The notes below the pieces were generated by a model, which was not told where the DNA came from, made no database searches, and saw only the letters and a program-made list of their open reading frames with translations. The translations under genes and the position numbers were made by a program. Positions 56,534 to 64,000 of a stretch of DNA of 64,000 bases are shown piece after piece. How positions within the stretch are numbered: position 1 is the stretch's first letter; every line of letters begins with the position of its first letter. Source of the DNA: Agrobacterium rubi TR3 = NBRC 13261 (GTDB lineage: Bacteria; Pseudomonadota; Alphaproteobacteria; Rhizobiales; Rhizobiaceae). The DNA is taken from contig NZ_BBJU01000017.1 of NCBI RefSeq assembly GCF_000739935.1, forward strand, positions 1-64,000. Reading direction: 5' to 3'.

Positions 56534-57646
56534 ATGACAGTGCGCACGCTTTTCCTGCTGCCCGGTGACGGCATCGGCCCCGAAGCCATGGCGGAAGTCC
56601 GCAAGCTGATCGATTATCTCAACAGCGAGAAGGCTGCTGGTTTCAAGACGGAAGAAGGCCTCGTCGGCGGCAGCGCCTATGACGCGCACGGCGTGGCAAT
56701 CTCCGACGCCGACATGGAAAAAGCGCTGGCAGCAGATGCGATTCTGTTCGGCGCTGTCGGTGGTCCCAAGTGGGATAGCGTGCCTTACGAGGTGCGCCCG
56801 GAATCCGGTCTGTTGCGCCTGCGCAAGGATTTGGAGCTGTTCGCCAATCTGCGCCCGGCGATCTGCTACCCGGCACTGGCTGCCGCATCCTCGCTGAAGC
56901 AGGAACTGGTCGAGGGCCTCGATATCCTCATCGTTCGCGAATTGACGGGCGGCGTTTATTTCGGTGAGCCGAAGCAGATCATCGACCTTGGCAACGGCCA
57001 GAAGCGCGGCATCGATACCCAGATTTACGACACGTTCGAAATCGAGCGCATCGCCAGCGTAGCCTTCGAGCTGGCCCGCACCCGTGGCAATCGCGTCTGC
57101 TCCATGGAAAAGCGCAACGTCATGAAGTCGGGCGTGTTGTGGAATCAGGTCGTCACCGAAACCCATGCGGCGAAGTACAAGGACGTGCAGCTGGAGCATA
57201 TGCTGGCCGATGCCGGTGGCATGCAGCTGGTTCGCAAGCCCAAGCAGTTCGACGTGATCGTCACCGACAACCTGTTCGGCGATATGCTGTCGGACGTAGC
57301 CGCCATGCTGACGGGCTCTCTCGGTATGCTGCCATCCGCTTCGCTGGGCGCACCGGATGCCAAGACCGGTAAGCGCAAGGCCATGTACGAGCCCGTGCAT
57401 GGCTCGGCCCCTGACATTGCTGGCAAGGGTATCGCAAACCCCATCGCCATGATCGCGTCCTTTGCCATGTGCCTGCGCTACTCCTTCAACATGGTGGATG
57501 AAGCGACCAAGCTGGAAACGGCCATCGCTAATGTGTTGGACAAGGGCATCCGCACAGCGGACATCGTCTCGGATGGCAGCCGTCAGGTCAGCACGTCTGA
57601 AATGGGCGATGCGGTTCTGGAAGAGTTCAAGGCGCTGTCGGCTTGA
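56534..57646 (+). CDS. leuB: 3-isopropylmalate dehydrogenase
   Basis: Oxidatively decarboxylates 3-isopropylmalate with NAD. The 370 residues show [59 protein letters not shown] and [19 protein letters not shown] strong AAGGAGGG lies 5 bases before the ATG at 56534. Its last 20 bases overlap the end of the convergent peroxidase gene. Confidence 0.97.
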   Translation: MTVRTLFLLPGDGIGPEAMAEVRKLIDYLNSEKAAGFKTEEGLVGGSAYDAHGVAISDADMEKALAADAILFGAVGGPKWDSVPYEVRPESGLLRLRKDLELFANLRPAICYPALAAASSLKQELVEGLDILIVRELTGGVYFGEPKQIIDLGNGQKRGIDTQIYDTFEIERIASVAFELARTRGNRVCSMEKRNVMKSGVLWNQVVTETHAAKYKDVQLEHMLADAGGMQLVRKPKQFDVIVTDNLFGDMLSDVAAMLTGSLGMLPSASLGAPDAKTGKRKAMYEPVHGSAPDIAGKGIANPIAMIASFAMCLRYSFNMVDEATKLETAIANVLDKGIRTADIVSDGSRQVSTSEMGDAVLEEFKALSA

Positions 57647-58868
57647 TCGAAACATTCTGGGCAGGGGGCGTTGCGCCCTGCCCGGTATCGTCTTTCGGCA
57701 AGAGATGCTCATATCGCTTGTCGGTCAGCGTTTTCAAAAACGCGACGATGGCATCCACCCGCTTGTCATCCAGTGCAGGCGCTGCCGTCAGCTCCGTCAT
57801 GGCGATATTCTCAGGCACCTCTGGTGCATCCCATGTCTGCCCCGTTTCCGGGTTGATCTGACGGCTGGGCTTCTTGCTTTTGTATTTTACGTAAAACAGC
57901 ACGACCGTGCGCAAATCCTTGAACACGCCATTGTGCATGTAGGGGCCGGTCACCGCGACGTTGCGCAGGGTGGGGACCTTGAACTTGCCGCGCTGCGCGG
58001 GATCGCCTGCAACAGCGGGGTTCTGCGCCAAACCAAGATCGACGGCATCCGGCTTCGATCCATTCGCTGCCCGGGCTGCCTTGTTGGCGGGAACGCCGAT
58101 GTTGAAATATTTGTGGTTGGTGAAAAGCCCGTTGGACAGGCCGTTCGGGCCTTTGAGTTCATGGCAGGTGTTGCAGTTGGTAAACTGTGTCGAGGACATC
58201 AGCACCCGGCCCAGCTCTTCCTGATCGGTCAGCTTCTCTTCACCCCGCAGGAAGCGGTCATATTTGGAATCGAATGTCGAGAAGGTGTCCGTCCGCTCGA
58301 AAGCGGCCAGCGCCTTCGTCATGGCGGCGAAGGCTGCGTCATCGGTCTTGAACACATCCCCGCCGAACTGGGTGCCGAAAGCGGCAGCGTAATCCGGGTT
58401 TTCCTGCAGCCGCTTGGCGATGGTCGTTTTGTCCGGCATGCCCATTTCGATTGGGTTGAGAGGCGGGCCAGCCGCCTGATCTTCCAGAGACGATGCGCGG
58501 CCATCCCAGAACTGGCCGCCGACATATTCGCCCAGCGCGTTCTTTCCGAACGGTGGTGAAAAGCTGGCATAGGCGGCGCTGGGCGTGTTTCGATCACCCA
58601 GCGAGGTGCCGTCATCTCCCAGCGAGACATCGTGCCCAATCGGGCCGCCTGCATCACGTCCATCGGTAAAGCCCGCCGCCGGCATGTGGCAGGTGGAGCA
58701 GGACATGGTGCGGTTCATGGAGAGATTGGGATCATCGAACAAGGCAGCGCCAAGCTTTTCCAGCGTGGCATAATCCTCGCCGCCATGGGCAAAGGTTCCC
58801 GTGCCAAGCCCAGCGGGCGTAAAGGAAAAGGCACATGCAGAGATAACGCAGATGAGATGTCTGATCAT
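57627..58868 (-). CDS. Di-haem cytochrome c peroxidase / MauG-family protein
   Basis: A 413-residue periplasmic protein with a signal peptide ([18 protein letters not shown]) and two c-type haem sites, CSTCH near residue 57 and CNTCH near residue 230, plus [20 protein letters not shown] with the conserved Met/His ligands. This layout is that of bacterial cytochrome c peroxidases and MauG. The peroxidase would need the ccm system encoded at 24-27 kb for haem attachment. ATG at 58868 used; a TTG 5 codons earlier is possible. Confidence 0.91.
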   Translation of the reverse strand: MIRHLICVISACAFSFTPAGLGTGTFAHGGEDYATLEKLGAALFDDPNLSMNRTMSCSTCHMPAAGFTDGRDAGGPIGHDVSLGDDGTSLGDRNTPSAAYASFSPPFGKNALGEYVGGQFWDGRASSLEDQAAGPPLNPIEMGMPDKTTIAKRLQENPDYAAAFGTQFGGDVFKTDDAAFAAMTKALAAFERTDTFSTFDSKYDRFLRGEEKLTDQEELGRVLMSSTQFTNCNTCHELKGPNGLSNGLFTNHKYFNIGVPANKAARAANGSKPDAVDLGLAQNPAVAGDPAQRGKFKVPTLRNVAVTGPYMHNGVFKDLRTVVLFYVKYKSKKPSRQINPETGQTWDAPEVPENIAMTELTAAPALDDKRVDAIVAFLKTLTDKRYEHLLPKDDTGQGATPPAQNVSIKPTAP

Positions 58869-58970
58869 GGCAGAACGCCGCAATAGATGAACTGGCGTGC
58901 TCTATAGCACCTCAAAACGGCGAAGCACAGAAACTTTCTGTGCCCGCTCCACTTTACCGCAACAGATGTT

Positions 58971-59351
58971 TCAGTCGATCTGGAAGTAATTCTCGAAGGA
59001 TTCCGGAAAGTTCTGCCGTGCCACCCGCTCATCGATAACAAGCATGGACTGATACGACAGCGGATCGAAGTCCTTGTCGGCAGGCAGCACCTCACGACCG
59101 AACAGAAGGCTCAGGCGGGCAGCATCGAGGTTACCGCGCTCGAACGGCTCGTTGCCGAACTGGTGCCACAGCGCATGCAGGAAAGCGGCATCCACCTTGT
59201 GTTCCGCCGAATCATTACGCGCACGGCGCGGAATCTGTTTAACGGGCGTGACGCCGCGCGGATTGGCGCGGCGTATAGTGAATTGAATGCCCGTGCTCGG
59301 CATGCCGGATGGAAAGCCGCGGTGTTTCGTCATTTCAGGCAGCTTTGCCAT
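58971..59351 (-). CDS. Conserved-looking protein of unknown function
   Basis: A 126-residue protein I do not recognise. It has no signal peptide or membrane helix; the N-terminal third is basic (ITRHGF-like turns aside, NPRGVTPVKQIPRRARND), and the C-terminal part is acidic and aromatic (DPLSYQSMLVIDERVARQNFPESF). It sits 9 bases after the yghU stop in the same orientation, so it is probably co-transcribed with the glutathione-transferase gene. The coding bias looks like that of its neighbours. Confidence 0.6.
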   Translation of the reverse strand: MAKLPEMTKHRGFPSGMPSTGIQFTIRRANPRGVTPVKQIPRRARNDSAEHKVDAAFLHALWHQFGNEPFERGNLDAARLSLLFGREVLPADKDFDPLSYQSMLVIDERVARQNFPESFENYFQID

Positions 59352-59360
59352 GGTGTTTCC

Positions 59361-60257
59361 TTATGCTTTGCCGATCTTGTCCTGCGTCTTCGTATCGAAG
59401 TCTGAGGCGTCGTGGCGTTCGTGTAACTGTTCTGACGGATCGCCATTCATCTTGTTGACCATGCGACCACGCTTGACCGCCGGACGTTCCGCAATTTCGT
59501 TCGCCCAGCGCTGAAGGTTCTTATAGCTCTTCACGTCCAAGAAGACATCTGCCTTCGGATAGGACTGCCCACGCGCCAGATTGCCATACCACGGCCACAC
59601 CGCAATATCCGCAATCGAATATTCCGAACCGGCCAGATAGCGGTTTTCTGCCAGATGGCGGTCCAGCACGTCAAGCTGTCGCTTGGCTTCCATGGCAAAA
59701 CGGTCGATGGCATATTTGATGTGAATGGGCGCATAGGCATAGAAATGGCCGAAACCACCGCCCAGATACGGGCCGGATGCCATCTGCCAGAACAGCCAGT
59801 TGATCGCCTCGGTGCGACCCTTGTGGTCCGTAGGCAGAAATGCGCCGAATTTTTCCGCGAGATAGAGCAGGATCGAGCCGCTTTCGAACACGCGAGTCGG
59901 CTCCGGCGTGGAATGGTCCACCAGCGCCGGAATTTTCGAATTCGGGTTGGCCTTAACGAAATCGGAGCCGAACTGGTCGCCCTCACCGATCTTGATCAGC
60001 CAGGCATCGTATTCGGCGCCCGTATGCCCCGCCGCCAGCAGCTCTTCCAGCATGATGCCAACCTTCTGGCCGTTGGGCGTCGCCAGCGAATAAAGCTGCA
60101 GCGGATGTTTGCCGACCGGCAATTCCTTGTCGTGGGTCGGGCCGGCAATCGGGCGGTTGATATTGGCGAACTGACCGCCGTTGCCCTTTTCCCACTCCCA
60201 GACGTCGGCTGGTTCGTAACCGGCAGGAAAGTTATTCTCGGGGGATTTCTCGGTCAT
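59361..60257 (-). CDS. yghU: Glutathione S-transferase family disulfide-bond oxidoreductase YghU
   Basis: A 298-residue protein of the YghU/Nu-class: an N-terminal extension (GQFANINRPIAGPTHDKELP), a thioredoxin-like domain (LQLYSLATPNGQKVGIMLEE, with the NPNSKIPALVD and VFESGSILLYLAEKFG words of the glutathione site) and the helical GST C domain (LAGSEYSIADIAVWPWYG). E. coli YghU binds two glutathiones and reduces disulfides; the T-P-N-G active-site word is preserved here. Confidence 0.95.
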   Translation of the reverse strand: MTEKSPENNFPAGYEPADVWEWEKGNGGQFANINRPIAGPTHDKELPVGKHPLQLYSLATPNGQKVGIMLEELLAAGHTGAEYDAWLIKIGEGDQFGSDFVKANPNSKIPALVDHSTPEPTRVFESGSILLYLAEKFGAFLPTDHKGRTEAINWLFWQMASGPYLGGGFGHFYAYAPIHIKYAIDRFAMEAKRQLDVLDRHLAENRYLAGSEYSIADIAVWPWYGNLARGQSYPKADVFLDVKSYKNLQRWANEIAERPAVKRGRMVNKMNGDPSEQLHERHDASDFDTKTQDKIGKA

Positions 60258-60361
60258 GAAAATCTGTCCTTGTTCAACGGATCAAGCGCCAGCGTTCAGC
60301 ACTCCAAAGCAATATAGGGATCAACAAAGATTTCCTCCACCGCATCATCGATGAGAAAAAT

Positions 60362-61675
60362 TCAACCTTTGGCGATGGCGTGAAAAAACGTCCCCGTAAC
60401 TTGCCCGCGTCGGCCACCGGATGGGCCAAGCGGTTTGCCCTGCCCATCGGCAATCTGGGCAAAGGCTTCGTCGTGACCTTGATCGATGACCCGCGCATAA
60501 TGAAACTCATGGCCGCGCAGAACATCGCCAGCGCGCCCGATGGGACTATCGGCTATAATTGTCGCCTGCCGGTAGCCGAGGTTCATCTTGCGCTTGGCGA
60601 AGCTGGTGGCATGCGACAACAGCCCCGTCATCTGGTGGGTCACGCCATCCGCATCCTCGAGTGCGGCACCCAGCACCATGTAGCCTCCGCATTCGCCATG
60701 GACAGGCTTGGTTTCTGCGAAGTGTGCCAGACCCGACCTGAAGCTATCAGCGGCGGCAAGCTGGCCCGCAAAAAGCTCGGGATATCCTCCCGGCAACCAG
60801 CAGACATCGCAGGAAGGCTCCGGGCCCTCATCGGCCAGCGGCGAAAAGGGCACGATCTCGGCACCGGCTTCGCGCCAGTGACGGGCAAGATGCGGATAGA
60901 GGAACGTAAAGGCGGCATCCTGCGCCAGCGCAATCCGCTGGCCGGGCGGGGCAATCGCTGAAACGGTCGAGCCATGCGGCACGGTAACGGGTTGCGCCAG
61001 AGACAGAAGCGCATCGAGATCGATGGCCGCCTCCATGGCATCTGCCAGGCGGTCGATATGCCCATCGATTTCCGGGTGCTCGCTGGCCTGCACTAGCCCC
61101 AGATGCCGCTCCGGCAGCACCAGCGACGGATCACGCATGACGCAGCCCGCAACGGGCAGGCCGATCTTTTCGATGGCTTGCGAGCAGAGCGTGCGGTGCC
61201 GTTCACTGCCTGCGCGGTTCAGCACCACGGCGGACATTTCGACTGCCGGATCGTAATGGGCAAAGCCATGGGCGACGGCTGCGGCGGTTTGCGACTGGCC
61301 GGAGACATCCAGCACCAGAAGCACGGGAATGCCGAACAGGCGCGCCAGATCGGCCGCAGAGCCGGTTCTATTATCCGGCACGACGATACCATCGAACAGG
61401 CCCATGGCGCTTTCGATCAACACCAGTTCTGCATCCCCTGCCTGCTGGGCAAACAGATGCCGCAGCAAATCGGGCTGCATGGCCCAACTATCGAGATTGA
61501 GCCCCGGCGTTCTTGCCGCAAAGGCATGGAAACCCGGATCGATATAATCAGGCCCGGTCTTGATACCGCGCACTTTCACGCCCCGCCGCGCAAAAGCGCG
61601 CAAAAGCCCAATGGTGACGCTGGTCTTGCCGGAGCCAGAGCGCGGCGCGCCGATGATGATGGCACGTGCCGTCAT
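60362..61675 (-). CDS. cobB: Cobyrinate a,c-diamide synthase
   Basis: Amidates the a and c side chains of (hydrogeno)cobyrinic acid in B12 synthesis. The 437 residues contain an N-terminal ATP-binding domain (IIIGAPRSGSGKTSVTIGLL, GIKTGPDYIDPGFH, MGLFDG) and a C-terminal class I glutamine amidotransferase domain (WLPGGYPELFAG, HGECGGYMVLG with the nucleophile Cys, FFHAIA at the end). It faces away from cbiD across a palindromic repeat. Confidence 0.96.
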   Translation of the reverse strand: MTARAIIIGAPRSGSGKTSVTIGLLRAFARRGVKVRGIKTGPDYIDPGFHAFAARTPGLNLDSWAMQPDLLRHLFAQQAGDAELVLIESAMGLFDGIVVPDNRTGSAADLARLFGIPVLLVLDVSGQSQTAAAVAHGFAHYDPAVEMSAVVLNRAGSERHRTLCSQAIEKIGLPVAGCVMRDPSLVLPERHLGLVQASEHPEIDGHIDRLADAMEAAIDLDALLSLAQPVTVPHGSTVSAIAPPGQRIALAQDAAFTFLYPHLARHWREAGAEIVPFSPLADEGPEPSCDVCWLPGGYPELFAGQLAAADSFRSGLAHFAETKPVHGECGGYMVLGAALEDADGVTHQMTGLLSHATSFAKRKMNLGYRQATIIADSPIGRAGDVLRGHEFHYARVIDQGHDEAFAQIADGQGKPLGPSGGRRGQVTGTFFHAIAKG

Positions 61676-61684
61676 ACCCGTCTT

Positions 61685-61803
61685 CCCTCATTCCTGTGCT
61701 CGTCACAGGAATCTAGCCAGCCCAAGTCATTGGGCTGAAAAGATTCTTTCCGCCGCGCAGACGCGCGATGACTGGATTCCTGTGACAGGCACGGGAATGA
61801 GGG
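61685..61803. repeat. Palindromic element between cobB and cbiD
   Basis: The left arm CCTCATTCCTGTGCTCGTCA at 61686-61705 and the sequence ending at 61803 are imperfect inverted repeats for about 35 bases (GTCACAGGAATC is perfectly matched by GATTCCTGTGAC). The centre holds a smaller hairpin, CAGCCCAA/TTGGGCTG. It differs from the RIME-like family; no second copy was found in the window. Confidence 0.7.
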
Positions 61804-61902
61804 TGGTGAAGCGTTTCTAACAGTCTTCAAAATAAGGGCCTTAACATTTTGTCGCTGTTGTTTCCCGATGACGGCCCAACCCGTAACCGCTATAGAAACA
61901 CG

Positions 61903-63036
61903 ATGGAAACGGATGGAAAAAATCTGCGTCGCGGCTGGACGACCGGCGCTTGCGCGACGGCTGCGGCGAAAGCCGCCTGCACCGCGTTGCTGACCGGAGA
62001 GTTTCCATACCTTGTCGAGATCGAACTTCCAAGCGGCAAGCGTGTCGGCTTTTCGCTGGCAACCAGCCATCGCGGCGACGGCTTTGCCCGCGCAGGCGTT
62101 ATCAAGGATGCAGGCGACGACCCTGATGTGACCCATGGCGCGCTGTTGGAAAGCACCGTGCGCCCCGGCAGACAGGGCACGGGCATCACCTTTAAGGCAG
62201 GCGTGGGTGTCGGCACCGTCACCCGTCCGGGTTTACCGCTGGCAGTCGGCGAGCCTGCCATCAACCCCGTGCCGCGCAAGATGATCGAAAAGGCCATCCA
62301 CGAAGTTGCTGGAGAAAATGCCGATTTCGAGGTGGAGATATCGGTGGAGGATGGCGAGAAGATCGCAGAGAAGACGCTGAATGGCAGGCTGGGCATTCTC
62401 GGTGGCATTTCGATCCTCGGCACCACTGGCATCGTCATTCCCTTCTCCTGTTCCGCCTGGATTCACTCCATCTGGCGCGGCATAGACGTGGCCCGCGCCG
62501 AAGGGCTGACCCACATTCTCGGTGCCACCGGCAATGCCTCTGAAAAGGCGGGACAGGCCCTGCATGGCCTGCCGGAAACGGCGCTGATCGACATGGGCGA
62601 CTTCATCGGCGGCATGCTGAAATATCTGCGAACTCACCCGGTCGAAAAACTGACCATTGCCGGTGGCGTTGCCAAGATGACGAAGCTGGCCCAGGGCATG
62701 CTGGACGTCCACTCCAAGCGGGGGCTTGCCGATCTGCATGCGCTGGCGAAGCTTGCCATGGAGGCGGGCGGCGATGACGGGCTAGCCGATGCCATCCGCC
62801 ACGCCAACACCGTGTCCCATGCCTTTACGATGTCTGAAGCCGCAGGCATCGACCTTGGCGCAACGGTTGCCGCCAATGCGTGGAAAACAGCTGCCGACGC
62901 GCTGAATACGCCCGGCATGTCGCTAGAAATTCTGGTCTTCGACCGGGATGGCGTGCTGAAAGGGCGATCAGGCTTTGCGCCGTCAGCGCATCACGTCTCG
63001 GCTTTTCCTTCCGGCGAGCGGAATCGGCGAACATAA
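61903..63036 (+). CDS. cbiD: Cobalt-precorrin-5B (C1)-methyltransferase CbiD
   Basis: CbiD methylates C1 of the corrin ring. The 377 residues begin with [19 protein letters not shown], then [17 protein letters not shown] and [20 protein letters not shown], and include [18 protein letters not shown]. CbiD belongs to the anaerobic-type pathway, but here it lies beside cobM and cobE. Many rhizobia lack CobF and carry CbiD instead. No good ribosome-binding site is seen before the ATG; the frame is open back to 61849. Its last 46 bases overlap the end of cobM. Confidence 0.94.
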   Translation: METDGKNLRRGWTTGACATAAAKAACTALLTGEFPYLVEIELPSGKRVGFSLATSHRGDGFARAGVIKDAGDDPDVTHGALLESTVRPGRQGTGITFKAGVGVGTVTRPGLPLAVGEPAINPVPRKMIEKAIHEVAGENADFEVEISVEDGEKIAEKTLNGRLGILGGISILGTTGIVIPFSCSAWIHSIWRGIDVARAEGLTHILGATGNASEKAGQALHGLPETALIDMGDFIGGMLKYLRTHPVEKLTIAGGVAKMTKLAQGMLDVHSKRGLADLHALAKLAMEAGGDDGLADAIRHANTVSHAFTMSEAAGIDLGATVAANAWKTAADALNTPGMSLEILVFDRDGVLKGRSGFAPSAHHVSAFPSGERNRRT

Positions 63037-63764
63037 TCCGTGCTGTAAAGCGCGCTTTCGCGGAAGTCCTGCGAGGCCAAGCCCTTGCCCACGAAAATCA
63101 GTGCCGTGCGTTCCACAGGTTCTTCCGCAAGCTTGGCCTCGATGTCGCCAAGGGTGCCGATGATCACGCGCTCTTCCGGCCACGAAGCACGGACCACGAT
63201 AACAACCGGGCAATCCGCGCCGTAAAGCGGCGTCAGTTCCTCGACCACCTGCGCAATGGCGTGGATGGCGAGGTGAATGGCGAGCGTGGCGCCTGTCGCC
63301 CCGAAAGCCCTCAGATTTTCCCCCTCCGGCATTTTCGATGCGCGACCGGAAATGCGGGTCAGGATGAGGCTTTGCGCCACTTCCGGCACCGTCAGTTCTT
63401 TTCTCAAACTGGCGGCGGCGGCGGCAAAGGAGGGAACGCCGGGTGTGACGGTGTAATCCAGCCCCAGCCGCTCCAGTCTGCGGATTTGCTCACCCATCGC
63501 GCTCCAGACGGAGAGGTCGCCGGAATGAAGCCGGGCAACATCCTTGCCGTCACGGGCGGCCGCGACAAATTCGGCCTCGATCTCATCCAGCGAAAGCGCT
63601 GCGGTATCGATGATGCGTGCACCGGGTGGGCAATAGTCGATCAGGGCTTTCGGCACCAGCGAACCCGCATAGAGGCAGACGGGGCAAGCGGCGATGAGAT
63701 CGCGCCCGCGCACGGTGATCAGGTCTGCGGCACCGGGGCCAGCACCGATAAAATGAACCGTCAT
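62991..63764 (-). CDS. cobM: Precorrin-4 C11-methyltransferase
   Basis: SAM-dependent methylation of precorrin-4 at C11. The 257 residues show [50 protein letters not shown] and [16 protein letters not shown], the standard tetrapyrrole methylase blocks. The start overlaps the cobE stop by 4 bases (ATGA), so the two are translated together. Tail-to-tail overlap with cbiD. Confidence 0.96.
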   Translation of the reverse strand: MTVHFIGAGPGAADLITVRGRDLIAACPVCLYAGSLVPKALIDYCPPGARIIDTAALSLDEIEAEFVAAARDGKDVARLHSGDLSVWSAMGEQIRRLERLGLDYTVTPGVPSFAAAAASLRKELTVPEVAQSLILTRISGRASKMPEGENLRAFGATGATLAIHLAIHAIAQVVEELTPLYGADCPVVIVVRASWPEERVIIGTLGDIEAKLAEEPVERTALIFVGKGLASQDFRESALYSTDYVRRFRSPEGKAET

Positions 63765-64000
63765 GGTTGGTCTCCTGACACGGCAATCGCAATGGTAATA
63801 TCGCCCAGCACAGAACGCGGCGCGATGAGCTTTGAATTCGGGCCACAGGCGGCAAGCGCCGACGCTTCGCTGAGACTTGGGGAGCCGGAATGCTTCAGGC
63901 TTGTTTCCGAGCGCGTGACCGTGCGTTCGCCCGCAGCTTCAAAATCCGCCTGCGCCACCACGACGAGGGCCATGCCTAAGCGTGTTGCTGCCTCCAGCAG
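63761..64000 (-). CDS. cobE: Cobalamin biosynthesis protein CobE, C-terminal fragment
   Basis: The 3' end of a gene that continues past the right edge. The 79 visible residues read [40 protein letters not shown] and [19 protein letters not shown], matching the CobE/CbiG C-terminal domain. Its stop overlaps the cobM start. The rest of the cob operon should lie beyond the window. Confidence 0.85.
   Translation of the reverse strand: MLEAATRLGMALVVVAQADFEAAGERTVTRSETSLKHSGSPSLSEASALAACGPNSKLIAPRSVLGDITIAIAVSGDQP

Noticed and set aside
1-64000. tRNA, rRNA or 4.5S RNA genes
   Set aside because: Intergenic regions were read for the T-loop word GGTTCGAATCC, CCA ends and the SRP core; none was convincing.

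Overview
The window reads as ordinary core chromosome of an alphaproteobacterium in the Rhizobiaceae, most likely the Agrobacterium/Rhizobium group. The signs are the GC-rich coding bias, the gene content (IalB family, CbiD together with CobM and CobE, ccmABCDG, a CenR-like regulator, DUF1223, DUF2585, DUF2794) and four copies of a RIME-like palindromic intergenic repeat. I see no rRNA, tRNA, CRISPR array, insertion sequence, phage or plasmid gene. Two genes are cut by the window edges: ftsK at the left and cobE at the right.

Layout. 1-4.3 kb: end of ftsK, a LolA-like carrier, an exonuclease III, a small cyclic-nucleotide-binding protein, an OmpR-type regulator and an L,D-transpeptidase. 4.3-9.7 kb: leuC, an MFS transporter, an NTF2-like secreted protein, and an amino-acid ABC permease with its binding protein. 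10-15.3 kb: the translation/secretion block ffh, chorismate mutase, rpsP, rimM, trmD, rplS on the minus strand, with a TSUP permease gene placed in opposite orientation between trmD and rplS. 15.7-19 kb: a metallo-beta-lactamase-fold hydrolase followed by 2.3 kb without a credible protein gene, made of palindromic repeats and a strongly self-complementary 0.7 kb block. 19-23.9 kb: dapF, mtaB, ftsY, yciB and a DUF2585 gene in one overlapping run. 23.9-27 kb: cytochrome c maturation genes ccmABCDG, interrupted between ccmB and ccmA by a repeat. 27.3-32.5 kb: acnA, DUF1223, DUF2794 and a BI-1 family protein. 32.7-38.7 kb: a YbbA/YbbP-like ABC exporter divergent from a TesA-like esterase, then thpR, a low-molecular-weight phosphatase, a pterin dehydratase and a YkvA protein. 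38.9-43.7 kb: ialB-like, rlmN and a TrpXYZ-type ABC importer. 43.8-50.6 kb: a fasciclin protein with an ECF sigma/anti-sigma pair, an RhtB exporter, an SDR, argG, and an MFS drug exporter with its MarR regulator. 50.8-60.3 kb: M3 peptidase, typA, a GNAT protein, leuD, leuB, a di-haem peroxidase, an unknown protein and YghU. 60.4-64 kb: cobalamin genes cobB, cbiD, cobM, cobE.

Functional threads: leucine synthesis is split (leuC near 5 kb, leuD-leuB near 56 kb); ffh and ftsY, the two SRP GTPases, lie about 6 kb apart; cobB, cbiD, cobM and cobE belong to one B12 pathway but are in separate transcription units. The most unusual stretch is 17.1-17.85 kb, which behaves like a structured RNA or an unknown palindromic element rather than a gene. 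The rest is mainly conserved housekeeping, and most notable points concern repeats, leaders and gene arrangement.
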